Of a stretch of 64,000 bases of DNA, positions 11,122-21,620 are shown in pieces. How positions within the stretch are numbered: the stretch's first letter is position 1; every line of letters begins with the position of its first letter. The notes beneath the pieces were generated by a model. The model was given only the letters and a program-made list of their open reading frames with translations, searched no databases and was not told the origin of the DNA. Made by a program: the position numbers and the translations under genes. The DNA comes from Hyparrhenia diplandra (Eukaryota > Streptophyta > Magnoliopsida > Poales > Poaceae): the NCBI GenBank assembly GCA_015847255.1, contig JADLZK010009379.1, positions 1 to 64,000 of the forward strand. Reading direction: 5' to 3'.

Positions 11122-12007
11122 ATTCGTTCTGCTCGGTTGGTCGACTCGACGGATTATTCTTAATTTCAGTTTGGATTTGAATCTGCAAACGCCATTTCAA
11201 CATATATATATGAATCCAACTAGCTAGCTAGATCGAGTTACTGTGAAGCATGCATGCATGAGCCTCATATAGTACATGCTTATAAGTTTCTGTAATGTAG
11301 TTTAGAGAAACCAAATAGATAGAGATCGCTGCATGTATGCATGATCCGTGCCGGCAAGGACGACTTTTGGAGAACGAAATGTCATTGGTCAAACTAGCCT
11401 GCAGTAGGCCAAAACTGGTGGATTCCGCTTTAAAATGGCACGACGTTTCCACGCGACGCGAGTTCGATCCTTTAATTTTACCGTCTTCCCGTGTTACTAG
11501 TCTTGTTTAGGCAGCGGCTGAATGAGGCTACTTAATTTAGTAACGGTTGCCAACAACCGGAAACTATCATTATCCATTTCCTACGCTGCTTAGCTAGGTC
11601 AACCTTCACATGCTGTCGTTACTTACCGTTTTCTGATGCTCTGTAGACCTGCGCAAAAACTTCGTCCATGGGGTTTCAGAGAGACCAGAGGTGGCAAATA
11701 GAAAAAATAGACCGATCATGCATCACAATGCACATGTTCAGTCTGATCCAAAATAACGGGAAAAAAAAATGACATCCATCGTCGTATCGAGATCTGGCAT
11801 TTGAAAAGAAATCGGCTAGGGAGTAATTGCACCCAAGCTGTGCTATAGACAGATCTTGATGAGATACCCCAATAGATATGCAATCAAGACATATCTTATT
11901 TTATTTATGGTAGAGTTCACGGATCAAACTACTTAATCTGCTATAATGCATATACTGTAGATCGATGCTTGTGCATTTTTCTATAAAAAAAACATGCTGT
12001 CAGCCAA
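11122..12007. other. Intergenic, nothing recognised
   Basis: AT-rich unique-looking sequence with no supported gene, RNA or complete repeat. Confidence 0.5.
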
Positions 12008-12560
12008 CACTACCGGACTCGGGTCCTTTTTGCTGTGTGCGCCCGGCGTACGCGGCAAAAAGGCCGATACGGCTGGGAAAGCCTTTCCGTGAGTTGCTCA
12101 CGGGAAAGAGGGCGTCGGGAAAGGCCCTTTCCGTGATCCAAATAGGGGTACCCGCTTATCATTTTCCTTGTACCACCTAACTCACGGGGAAAGGTTAACC
12201 AGGGAGGGCAGCGGTGGCGTCTCCTTTCCCGTGAGTCACCCGGTTACAGCTGTAGGCAAAGGCTTTTCCCGGACGGCGTTCTTTCCGCCTTTGCCATGAG
12301 CCGTGACGGAGAGGCTCGGCTTAGGGTTCACCCTTTGCCGTGAGCTGGACGGCGGGTTCTCGGGAAAGGGGGACGGAGGAGGACGGACGGCGTCAGGTCG
12401 TGGCCTTTGCCGAGGCGAGGCCTCGCGGGAAAGACTCTTTTGCCGTGAGTGTGTTTTTTTTGCCGTCCGTGCTCACGGCAAAGGAGGTGTCTTTCCCGTG
12501 AGCCCGATAAATTGCTCACAGGAAAGCTTTTTCCCCGGCAAAGACTGGAATCAGGTAGTG
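12008..12560. mobile_element. Non-autonomous CACTA element, 553 bp
   Basis: The left end is CACTACCGGACTCGGG and the right end the inverted TCAGGTAGTG. The flanks are CAA and CGA, an imperfect 3-bp duplication. The interior is dense with CACGG(C/G)AAAG and CTTTGCCGTGAG motifs in both orientations, the subterminal transposase-binding repeats of grass CACTA elements. No coding capacity. It is a different family from the element at 10183, whose ends are CACTAGTACC. Confidence 0.8.
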
Positions 12561-13021
12561 CGACTTTACATCTGTGTAACTCTACCATTGATCTGGTTTG
12601 CAGAAGAGAATGTCAAATAAAAAAAATGCATTGACGGTTATTTTTCCTAGGAACTGGGATGAGATGCACGTCGCCTCCACAATGAAAGTCTCGTTCTTAT
12701 TCGCCCTTTGCGAAGGAGACATATAGCCTCGATTGATATGAAGGTTACTGTTTGTTTTCAAAAACACTTGACGCACGTGTGGTACGCAAGAGTAAGCACA
12801 TTGTCACAGCAGGGCGTGCGACAAAAAAAAAAAAAAAGGTTTTTAAGAAAATAAACAATGGCCATATATACATACAGACAAATACAATCTCGTTTTTCAT
12901 ACATGATCTGACACACAAACTAGTACGTACAAATGAACATTTGAATGAGGAAACTAATGAAGGAATCAAAACAAGCACCAAAACAAATAAAATACAATCT
13001 TCTAATTATGCTAGTAGTACG
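12561..13021. other. Intergenic, 3' flank of the first CML gene
   Basis: AT-rich with a poly(A) run at about 12821-12836. The part adjoining 13022 is expected to be the 3' untranslated region of the minus-strand CML gene. No other feature is seen. Confidence 0.5.
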
Positions 13022-13474
13022 CTATGCATCCATCATGACCTTGAATTCCTCAAAGCTGAGCACCCCATCGCCATCGAGATCAAACCTGCAGATCATGGCC
13101 CTGCACTCATCAATGTCCTGGTGCGAGCCGAGCCTGCTGAGCATCCGCTTCAGGCTCACCGGCGTGATGCACCCCTCGCCTTCCATGGCGTACATCCCGA
13201 ACGCCTCCCTGAGCTCCCGGCGCCGCTCGCTCTCGCCCTCCGTCACCGCTGCCGTCCCCGCCAGCACCAGAGCCAGGAGCTCCTCCTGGCTCAGCAGCCC
13301 GTCGCCGTCGGTGTCCGCCGACGCCACCAGGCGTTCCGCCTCGTCGGCCGACACGTCCTCGCCCAGCGCCGCCTTCATGCACAGCCGCAGCTCGGCCGCC
13401 GACAGCTTGCCGTCGCCGTCGCGGTCTAGCGCCGAGAATACACGGCTGAACTCGGATGATGCGTACACCGCCAT
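13022..13474 (-). CDS. Calmodulin-like protein with three EF-hands, 150 aa
   Basis: Single-exon gene for a calcium sensor of the CML family. Canonical EF-hand loops are at residues 17-28 (DRDGDGKLSAAE), 54-65 (DTDGDGLLSQEE) and 132-143 (DLDGDGVLSFEE), each with acidic residues at positions 1, 3, 5 and 12. The third hand is absent: its place (about 95-106) reads MYAMEGEGCITP, with no calcium ligands. This layout, including the CITPxSLxxML segment, matches the grass CML31-like group as I remember it. The two other CML genes within 5 kb share the lost third hand, so the cluster arose by local duplication. A TATA box is listed separately about 170 bp upstream. It probably acts in calcium signalling by binding targets; none can be read from sequence. 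Confidence 0.93.
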   Translation of the reverse strand: MAVYASSEFSRVFSALDRDGDGKLSAAELRLCMKAALGEDVSADEAERLVASADTDGDGLLSQEELLALVLAGTAAVTEGESERRRELREAFGMYAMEGEGCITPVSLKRMLSRLGSHQDIDECRAMICRFDLDGDGVLSFEEFKVMMDA

Positions 13475-13643
13475 TGATTGGTCTTCTTCAACCTTGTTGG
13501 CAAGATTCAGCGATTGGTTTTAGTAGTAGTTTCCTTTTCAGGCAGCTTCGCGAATGACTACCGGGAACTTAGTTTGCCTTTGCCTTTGCTGATCTGGTCT
13601 GTCTGAAACTGCAATTGCACACTACGGCGCTCGGCCATGCATG

Positions 13644-13653
13644 TATATATATA
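13644..13653 (-). promoter_or_regulatory. TATA box of the minus-strand CML gene
   Basis: The minus strand reads CTATATATATAC at this point, about 170 bp before the ATG at 13474. That is a reasonable distance for a TATA box with a short 5' leader. Assigned by position and consensus only. Confidence 0.5.
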
Positions 13654-14368
13654 GCTCTATGAGCAGCAATCCCTGCACGCGTTGCGTGCCAATGGCGAGT
13701 TCGCGTTGATAAATTCTAAGGGATAAACAAGTGCCTGCCTAATGGAGAGGAACGGGTCAGTAGCTACTTGACAGTGCCAGTAAATTTTCTTAGTCGTGGG
13801 CAGCGCCATGGGCCATGGGTTGGGTCTTTCTTTGCAAATACTCAATTGCTGAGAGTAGAAGAGCTGCAGCCCATTCCAACAGATAGGGAATTACGGACCT
13901 CGTCAGCTGCTCCGGGCTGGTGATTTTTATATACTATCTGCACTTCTTTCAGCACAGAGTCTGACGTCTCTAGAATGCTCGTTCAGCAGTTGCCCTTGTA
14001 AAAAGACATGGTGATTTGTTCAGCAGCTAGCCGGCGTTGATGAAGTCCTGATCTTGCTTTAAGCTTGAGCTGACGCTCCGTTCGACTGACTATTTGGTCC
14101 TCTTCTCGTTTATTGAATTGATGACACAGAATGTGTTTTGTGATCCAACGAACTGACCAACTTATTCATGGAATGATTAGCCAGCATTGAATGCTTGAAT
14201 ATATCATATCATCAGGAACTAATGCTATTATATTAAGTACAGTTGATCATGCTATCAGAAAATTCTTCAGAATGCCATTTTTTCAGAAAAGCAGACAGCG
14301 ATGTGAGCTGTGTGAGCAGTATGACAGGTCACTGTTCAACTGTCTGTAACGTAATTCTGCAGACAATT
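13654..14368. other. Intergenic, nothing recognised
   Basis: Unique-looking AT-rich sequence upstream of the first CML gene. No coding region or complete repeat is seen. Confidence 0.45.
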
Positions 14369-15352
14369 TGTTGACGCGAATTTAGGGCTTCACACCAACA
14401 CACCGGGAGGGCCTTGGGCGCCCACGAAGGCCGCGATCGACCTTGAAGCAGCGAACACCGCAGCGTGGCCGCCCTAACCGATCTAGGGATCGGTAGGGGT
14501 GACGTGAGAGCTCGGTGACGGCTGGGAAGAACCTCCGACGCACCTCGGGAAGACCCGTCGGGAGGGCGCGCGTGAGGGTTGCTCTAGGACCGGCGTGGCC
14601 GCCTAGAACGCCCGACGAAGAAGAGCGCGGAGTTCGCCGCCCGAACAACAGGATAGAGGGGTTGAAGGAAAAAGATGACCTACAAGCGGGGACGGGAGAT
14701 AGATTGGTTGTCGATTGGATGTAGATGGGATCAAATCGGCCATGAACCTCTTTATTATATAGAGGAGGGTGGTCTTATCCTTTTAGGAAACCGTCCCTGC
14801 ACGTTTCCAAGCCTCGAAACCGACCAAAACACGATTGGAAAGCGAATCGGTTCGGATCTCGTCGGGACGCGGGCCTGCGTCGGGGTGACGGGACGCCGCG
14901 ATCGGTCTTGCCGGGCGCTCGGTGGCGCTTCCGGTCGACTTTCCGGTAAAGGTCTACCAAATCGATCTCGTGCGACTGGCCGGACCCTGAACCGGGCGCG
15001 GACGGATGCATGGGTGCGTCGGTCGATACCGGAAACGGCCGATCGTCGCCGACTGGCCGGACTCGTGAAGAAGTGGCCGGACGCTCCGGTGGCAGCGTCC
15101 GATCGGTTAGAGAGGTACGCAAACCGATCGCGGCGCGTGACCCGACCGGTCGCTAGGACGATTCGCTGGACGGACGCCATCGGTGCTTCCGGTCGACGCC
15201 TCGACATGCGTCCGGTCACCTTCCGTAAAGCCTTTTTCGATCCTCCATGAAAATTTGAAAATTTGTGATGACTTGGACCTCTAAAGTCGGAATTTTATCT
15301 TGATTTAGACCACGCCCTTTTTGGATGTCTGTACTGCACTTCACACTAGGGA
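14369..15352 (-). mobile_element. Possible solo LTR or LTR fragment (GC-rich)
   Basis: A GC-rich block with a sharp edge against AT-rich flanks. Read on the minus strand it begins TGTGAAGTGCAG and ends CGCGTCAACA, a TG...CA form. It has a TATA-like CCTCTATATAATAAAG at about 14750-14765 in its middle, as an LTR promoter would. The open frames in it are rich in Arg and unlike known proteins. I could not find a matching 5-bp target duplication, so the ends and identity are tentative. Confidence 0.35.
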
Positions 15353-15795
15353 GGAAGAGAAGAGGAGCTTGGACGACGAACGCCACAGCCGGATTTAAAA
15401 TTGGGACGCCAACCAGTCTGATAAGGCCGGCCGGCCGGCCGGCGTGCAAGAACTCCAGCCACTATCAGTAACCTGTTTGACCAAACACATAAATAGTTGG
15501 GTCCAATCCGTTCAACACAGCTCAGTAATTGAAAACCGCCGGCCGGTCACTTTTCCGGTCAAAAATGTTTACTAACTTTTATTATTCCCTAAGAAAGGTA
15601 CACGATTCTATTAAGTACATAACAGACTACCACTGAGCATGCATAATCCTTCCAAGCAGTCTCAGTTACCAGTACTAGCTAACTATAAATTCTGACGCTG
15701 ATGCACGAACTCTGACTGTCTGAGTCAGTCAACAGGCACGACGCGCGGTACTGATCCAGGGCTCCAGCCCAAGAAGCCCAACCAAACACGAAACA
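15353..15795. other. Intergenic, promoter side of the degenerate CML paralog
   Basis: Contains a short GGCC microrepeat at about 15423-15443. No clear TATA box is placed for the gene starting at 15796. Confidence 0.4.
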
Positions 15796-16206
15796 ATGCT
15801 GCCGTCGTTCGGCCACGACCCCGACGGCGAGGTCGTCTCGGCATCCGACCTATGGGGGCCCTGCTGCATGCGGGCGTCATCGGACGAGGACGTGAGCACG
15901 GTCGTGGCGTCGTCGTCGGCGGCGAGCACGGACGGCGACAGGCAACTGGACGAGGAGGGCGAGCTGGCGGATGCCACCGGCGAGGAAGAGGACGACGATG
16001 ACGAGCGTAGGTGGCTGCGGGAGGCGTTCGGGATGTACGAGATGGAGGGCGCCGGGTGCATCACGCCGCTGAGCCTGAAGCTGATGCTGGCCAAGCTCGG
16101 CGCGCACCAGGACATCGCCGAGTGCCAGGCCATCATCTGCCGCTTCGACATGGACGGCGACGGCGTGCTCAGCTTCGACGAGTTCAAAACCATGATGATG
16201 AGCTAG
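15796..16206 (+). CDS. Degenerate calmodulin-like protein, 136 aa, one intact EF-hand
   Basis: Single exon, open from ATG to stop. The C-terminal half (about 74-136) is close to its two neighbours, including AFGMYEMEGAGCITPLSLKLML and an intact last loop at 118-129 (DMDGDGVLSFDE). The N-terminal lobe has decayed. The first loop reads HDPDGEVVSASD, having lost the acidic residues at positions 1, 3 and 5, with D at 12. The helix between loops 1 and 2 is shortened. The second reads STDGDRQLDEEG, lacking the position 1 acid and position 12 glutamate, and an acidic run (EEEDDDDE) follows. The third hand is missing as in the paralogs. It may bind one calcium or have become a target-binding or regulatory form. 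It could also be a pseudogene with its frame still open. Confidence 0.75.
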   Translation: MLPSFGHDPDGEVVSASDLWGPCCMRASSDEDVSTVVASSSAASTDGDRQLDEEGELADATGEEEDDDDERRWLREAFGMYEMEGAGCITPLSLKLMLAKLGAHQDIAECQAIICRFDMDGDGVLSFDEFKTMMMS

Positions 16207-16589
16207 AGCTAGCTCACGAGGATTGATGAGGACGAGGAGAAGCCATGATCAAATTAAAGTAGTTCCTGTGCCTTAACATCCGATCCCACTATAAATTCAT
16301 CCAGTTTTCCCAATGAAAATTCATCATATACTCCGTCATATTCGTCCCCTTAGAATCCCACGGAATGATCAAATGTACAATGCTTTCGGCGTTGTGTTTG
16401 GATACTGGCGTATGCAGACTTCTCTCTGGGCCGCGCAGCGTTGACAGAAGGCCGATGGGCCGACTGGGTCAGGATGGGCTGCCTGGTCCAGGAGGGCATG
16501 ATCCAATCCACGCGAATATGTCCTTGATTTTATATTTGTTTGTCAACGCGAACGTGGCCTATTCCTTTTTGCTTGTCATCAAGTTGTGA

Positions 16590-16605
16590 AATTATAAAAA
16601 AAAAA
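16590..16605 (+). mobile_element. Micro-insertion: poly(A) with target duplication
   Basis: ATTATA followed by a poly(A) run lies between two copies of AAGTTGTGA (16581-16589 and about 16606-16614). This resembles the tail of an extremely truncated LINE or SINE on the plus strand. It is short enough that a slippage or tandem duplication origin is possible. Confidence 0.4.
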
Positions 16606-16637
16606 AAGTTGTGATAGGAATTCAGCATTGACTTGAC

Positions 16638-16710
16638 GACTCCGTGGCCCAATGGATAAGGCGCTGGTCTACGAAACCAGAGATTCTGGGTTCAATCCCC
16701 AGCGGAGTCG
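16638..16710 (+). tRNA. trnR-ACG: tRNA-Arg (anticodon ACG)
   Basis: A 73-nt cloverleaf. The acceptor stem GACTCCG pairs with CGGAGTC, with discriminator base G. The D arm is GCCCAATGGATAAGGC. The anticodon stem CTGGT/ACCAG encloses loop CTACGAA, giving anticodon ACG (read as ICG after editing). The T arm CTGGG-TTCAATC-CCCAG carries the conserved TTC. There is no intron and no encoded CCA. A T-rich stretch at 16720-16742 can serve as RNA polymerase III terminator. It sits between two CML genes, on the same strand. Confidence 0.95.
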
Positions 16711-18143
16711 TGATTGTGCACTTTTTGTTTTATCTTTTTTTTAAAACGGACATTACCTCGGCTTTTAAGAAAGCCAAATAACAGAGTGTTTTACAACTGG
16801 GATGCACTTTTTTGTTTTACAACTGTGTTTTACAACTGGAATTCCGCACTCAGAAATGCTTATCATCAGTCTGTAACGTCACCATACATGTGGGCTTGAG
16901 GTGCGATGCAAAAGCAATCAGGAGGGAACAAAACCGGGGTTAACAACGACCATCTACGTAGCATCTACTCTACGTCACCATACATGTGGTGTTGACGTCA
17001 GCTACACCTACCGAATCTGGAAGCTAGCTTTTCACGGAACTTTCACCTACATTTAAAATTCACCCACACGCGCTGAGTTTTACAGTGTGTTGAAGATCAC
17101 AGGAGCGGCTGGCTGCTGACCAATCTTTCATTCAAACGCTCCCGCGCGTGCCCACGATTTCCCCGTTTTCCATTCGAATCAAAGTCGTACACAGAAGAAG
17201 GGAAAAAAAAAAATGAATAGCACCACTAAAAGATGTTATTGGAACATTAACTTGCGCCGCGTCGAGATTCGCGTGTCAGGATATGGATTGAAAGAGCCGT
17301 GGTGGTTGGGGAAGAACCATGTGTCGCAACAGAAGGGGAGATGAACGCCGGCACGAAAGAAACCTCGCTGAGGTCATCATTCTGTTAAACCAGAACGCTT
17401 TGGAATAAGTATATCTAGAAAAGTGAAAATATTTTATAATCTGAAAACAAATAAGTAGTTAAAAAGAATTTCCGTGAATATGTTTATAGCACTAAATCAA
17501 ATGTGTGAAAACGTAAATAAATTACAATAACAACAACAACAAAAGTGCACGACCGTGGTAGGATCTATATCTATATATCAGTACTGGAGCCTGGCTCCCA
17601 GAGTCTCGGAGAGTTGGTCGGAGGCGGCATGGAAGGACGCGGAGCGCCGTACTAGCTGCGAATCGCATGACGATGAGAAAGCCACCTGACTGACTGACTC
17701 GTCGGACCGGAGAACACGCCAGCAAGGAACATCCACGGCTTCTTCCTCTGTCTCTCTGCGTAGCGCGTGCGGTGGGGTGGACGTGGACCGGGTGGTGAGC
17801 TCTTCTTAATTTTCTCCCCTCCACCCCACGGAATCTTGTATTCCCACCCAGCAGCTGGCCAAACCAGCCAGCCGCTGCGCGCACGCTGAAACGTCGTCGC
17901 ATACGCTACCAAATTTCCAGCCACGGTTTCACTCGAGATTTTTTTTTTTTTAGTCCACTAGGCATTCAAGTCGATCGCGCGCCGCCTCCTGGCCCGCCCT
18001 TCTTCTTTCCTGGATCGGTCGGCCCAAGTTGCCACACGGCAAGGCATCCTCTCCCTTCTGCCGCTCTCCCGCCATGCCGTGAAGCTTCCAAATGCGCGTC
18101 CGTCATTAATTACTTGCTCTTTCTCTAGCTATATGGAGTGTGC
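16711..18143. other. Intergenic, upstream of the third CML gene
   Basis: AT-rich to about 17560, then mixed. Open frames at 17522-17924 are not like known proteins. The final 200 bp is the promoter region of the CML gene at 18360. Confidence 0.5.
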
Positions 18144-18152
18144 TATATATAC
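18144..18152 (+). promoter_or_regulatory. TATA box of the plus-strand CML gene
   Basis: TATATATAC lies about 210 bp upstream of the ATG at 18360. It is followed by a C/A-rich leader (CTCACCCTCTCAACACC) typical of plant transcription starts. Confidence 0.6.
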
Positions 18153-18359
18153 GCCTCACCCTCTCAACACCATGCTTCATTCGCAGCACCTAGCTAGCTA
18201 CACATAGCTTATAGCACTCAATACTCAATACCGGCCGGATCGATCGGAAGGAGAAGAGAGCAAATTAAAGCTAGCTAGACCATCCAGCAACACCGATATC
18301 ACTCGACGACTTGACCACCACCGCATCATCTCAGCAAAGACACCACGCGATCATCGAGG

Positions 18360-18866
18360 ATGGTTATCTCCACCCCCTCGTCGTGTTCCAACATCACCAT
18401 CAGCATCGGCAGCGAGCTAGGGTCACTATTCGCGGCGTTCGACGCGGACTCCGACGGGCGGATCTCGGCGTCGGAGCTGCGCGAGTGCATGCGCTCGACG
18501 CTGGGTCCCGACGCCGCGGTGTCAGCGGAGGAAGCCGAGGCGCTGGTGTCTGACGCGGACGCGGACGGCGACGGGCTCCTGGACGCCGCCGAGTTCGCGG
18601 GGCTCGTGGCGCGCCTCCACGCCGACGTCGGCGAGGAGGACCGGCACCGGGGATTGCGCCAGGCGTTCGGGATGTACTCCGAGACCAAGAATAAGGAGGA
18701 GGCCGGGTCCGGGTGCATCACGCCTGCTAGTCTTAGGCGGATGCTCGCCAGGCTTGGTGAGCACCAGGACGTCGATGAGTGCCGTGCTATGATCTGCAGG
18801 TTTGACCTTGATGGTGATGGCGTGCTCAGCTTCGATGAGTTCAAGATCATGATGAACGCCGCCTGA
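18360..18866 (+). CDS. Calmodulin-like protein with three EF-hands, 168 aa
   Basis: Single-exon CML gene. Canonical loops are at residues 28-39 (DADSDGRISASE), 67-78 (DADGDGLLDAAE) and 149-160 (DLDGDGVLSFDE). The third hand is not only non-canonical, as in its neighbours, but carries an insertion (MYSETKNKEEAGSGCITP, about 107-124). The first 18 residues (MVISTPSSCSNITISIGS) extend beyond the minus-strand paralog and carry no clear targeting signal. Codons are very GC-rich in the first two-thirds and less so near the end. It is likely a cytosolic or nuclear calcium sensor. The ATG is supported by the TATA box and leader upstream. Confidence 0.93.
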   Translation: MVISTPSSCSNITISIGSELGSLFAAFDADSDGRISASELRECMRSTLGPDAAVSAEEAEALVSDADADGDGLLDAAEFAGLVARLHADVGEEDRHRGLRQAFGMYSETKNKEEAGSGCITPASLRRMLARLGEHQDVDECRAMICRFDLDGDGVLSFDEFKIMMNAA

Positions 18867-19430
18867 TGATGACGACGCTACCTGCTGGTGCTCGCTTGCT
18901 TGTGCATATGTGGTTGCTTGCATTGCTTCCATCATTCATTCATTCGTTCGTTCGTTGTTTGTGTATGAAATATATATAAGTTATTAGTTTGCAGCTAGGA
19001 TTCATAATTAATGTATGCTGTGATGTGCATAGTCGTTCTTATTCGTTGATCGATGATCATGTCTTCAGCGTGCAGTGCTGTGCCTCATACATACTATACA
19101 GTACCTGTTGCTTCCCTTGTGAAGCCGAGTTACCCATTGTTTCAAAAAACAGAATTACCCATTGTTTGATTTGTATTATCTAAAAGAAACATTGAATTTG
19201 TAGCCTTGAAATTAAGGTCAAAACTTCAAAGAACAATATAGCCGGCGTTCTAGAACAGAACAGTGTGTGGGTCGCTCGTCGTGTCGTGTGCGTGTGCGTC
19301 TGACATTTTCAGGTCGTCGCTGCCTGCGGCCAGCAGCAGTCGAACGAAACCTCAAGGAAAGACAGCAGAGCTACTTTGTACTAGGAAGGTTGGGTGGTCC
19401 GCGTCAGCTTCAGCCAACGCGGCAACGGGG
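18867..19430. other. 3' flank of the third CML gene and intergenic
   Basis: The beginning is expected to be 3' untranslated sequence (microrepeat ATTCATTCGTTCGTTCG at about 18935-18953). No other gene or repeat is recognised. Confidence 0.5.
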
Positions 19431-19439
19431 CGTCATTTA

Positions 19440-20357
19440 GGAAAAAGTCACATTCTCCGGCATTGTCGCGAGAAGTTTACTTTTCCCAACTCTAAAACCG
19501 GACAAATCGTCTCCCTCAACTTTTCAAACCATGCATTTTTCCTCCCTCGGCGGTTTTTGACGGCGGTTTTGCTACAGTAACCGCGGGTTTGGTACAATAA
19601 CCATGTTTTGCTACAGTACCATCGCCTTTGCCTTTTCCTTTTTAAAAAAATCCGATGAATCTTTAAAAAATCATAGTAAATCACAGAAAAATTAAAAAAT
19701 AGAAAATCTAATTTTGTTAGACTCCACATGAGTAGATCTACACATTGAACATATAATATGGTATACTTTAGTTCAACAAAATAATTATAGAAGCTGCAGC
19801 TACGAATTATTTTAATTAATTATATATTCATCGTGTAGAACTTTGTACTAAAACATATCATATTAAATATTCACTGTGTAGATCTACTCATGTGGAGTCT
19901 AACAAAATTGGATTTTCTATTTTATGATTTTTTTTATGATTTTCTATGATTTTTCAAAGATTCAGCCAAATAAATGAAAAAGAAAAAGACAAAACTTTCA
20001 TAGCAAAAACTTTGTACTAAAGCATATCATATTATATACTCACTTTGTGTAGATCTACTCATGTGGAGTCCAACAAAATCGCATTTTTATTTTATGATTT
20101 TTCTATGATTTACTATGTTTTTTCAAAGATTCAACCAAAAATTTTTAAAAAAAAAGAAAAGGCAAGCTTTTGGGACTGTAGCAAACCATGGTTCTTGTAC
20201 CAAACCCGCGGTTATCTGTAGCAAAACCGCCCTCAAAACCGCTCGAGGGAGGAAAAATGCATGATTTGAAAAGTTGAGGGAGGCGGTTTGTCGGGTTTTG
20301 GAGTTGAGGGAGGAAAAGTGAACTTACACGTGATAGTTGGGAATGTGGACTTTTTCC
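19440..20357. mobile_element. Mutator-type non-autonomous element with ~200-bp inverted repeats
   Basis: Both ends read GGAAAAAGTC(C)ACATTC inward, and a perfect 9-bp target duplication CGTCATTTA flanks the element (19431-19439 and 20358-20366). The inverted repeats extend about 200 bp (about 19440-19640 against 20155-20357), with motifs such as CGGTTTTGCTACAG and GGTTTGGTACAA mirrored. The AT-rich middle holds a sequence starting GTAGATCTACTCATGTGGAG three times, once inverted. A 9-bp duplication and long inverted repeats are diagnostic of Mutator-like elements. No transposase is present. Confidence 0.88.
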
Positions 20358-20366
20358 CGTCATTTA

Positions 20367-21348
20367 TGACGAAGAAACGCGGGCCCAAACGAAAATCAAC
20401 AGCCCAGTTCCCTCGGCCTGTGAACAGGACGCAGCCCAACTCCCTGGAGTTCGCTCGTGGTCGACGGTAGGCCGGGCCCTTGATTTTGCGCTGAAAAAGC
20501 CAATATTTTCCGACTACCTCGTCTCGGCATCAGTGTGTCACGACTGACAGAATCGGTAGCAAGCAGCAGTTGGTGCTAGTGGTCTCGGCTGAAATGGCTT
20601 TGTCAGGATGCTCCTGTTCTTTCAACAACCTACATGACATTAACTATCGGAGAAGTACAGAGGTATTGATAGCACCAATGTAATTTTATTTTTACCAGAT
20701 CTCTTTATGTAATTTGGGTATGAATGAATAAAATTGACGCCTCCTAAAAAGGGTATAAATCAATAAATCTCAAATTGTAATATAATATATACCATATTTC
20801 AATACTATTGTATTTATTATTTTATAGCAAATATATTTGGAGGTACAAATGTTGATATTATTTTTAATAATTGACTTAATTTTAAAATTATTCTTAATAA
20901 TTATTGAGTAAAAATTGAAATAAGTTTCTAGAAAAACGGTATGTTTGTTTCTTTTACGGAGTGGCTATCCTATTGTCTAGAGTTTTGGATATTATTTGCT
21001 GCTCCGTATTATAAACGACGAACCATGTGTATACGTAGATGGAGTGGAGCACGCAAGCGGAACTAGATACTGTCTCACTAGATATCTTGAGGTTGACGTG
21101 CCAACAAACTAAATAAAGATGACGACGATCGATCCGCACAGGACCAAGAAAGAACTCAAAAAGAAAAGAAAGGCTGTGCTAGCTGTGGCTTTGGCTTTGT
21201 TGGCTTTGTGGGTTCATTATTGCTATAGGCGACTAGCTGGTCATATCGTCTACACAATCGATCTTACATTTTCTCATAGCTAGATCAATTAAGCTGGGGT
21301 TAGCATTATTACACCGACGGACGACTATTTTTAGGTAGAGCTATACCA
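20367..21348. other. Intergenic, nothing recognised
   Basis: Mostly AT-rich. No coding region or complete repeat can be supported. Confidence 0.5.
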
Positions 21349-21400
21349 ATAGAATAGCAGGACGTACGCACAAGTTAGGACCTGTAAGTTCGGATCATTT

Positions 21401-21620
21401 TTTTTTCTCGAATACGTAAAAGGTTTGCGCATCTTTTATATTAAGCGAGAAAAATAACAAAGTTTTACAACGACGCGCCACAAGTGACGACTAGGGGAAA
21501 AAAAGAGTTATACAATCAGTTCAGCCCACCCCTAACGAAAGGAAATCGAGACAATAGTACTCACTAATAAATCCTAATCCCTAAACCCTAAAAAAATCAA
21601 TACACAGTTAAGTTCTGAGC
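21401..21620 (-). mobile_element. LINE-like 3' end, truncated
   Basis: Begins TTTTTTTTCTCGAATACG and continues CATCTTTTATATTAAGCGAG. On the minus strand this is the TTAATATAA...CGTATTCGAGAAAAAAA tail typical of grass LINE 3' ends, as I remember them. The right-hand limit is uncertain. Copies of a 23-bp sequence starting ATAGAATAGCAGGACGTAC at 21349-21371 and 21661-21683 flank the region at some distance. Confidence 0.45.

Noticed and set aside
10440..11203. Long Pro/Arg-rich frames on both strands
   Set aside because: They fall within a non-autonomous CACTA element and are explained by its GC-rich repeats.
14755..15219. Open frames in the GC-rich block between CML genes
   Set aside because: Overlapping frames on both strands, Arg-rich, inside an LTR-like repeat.
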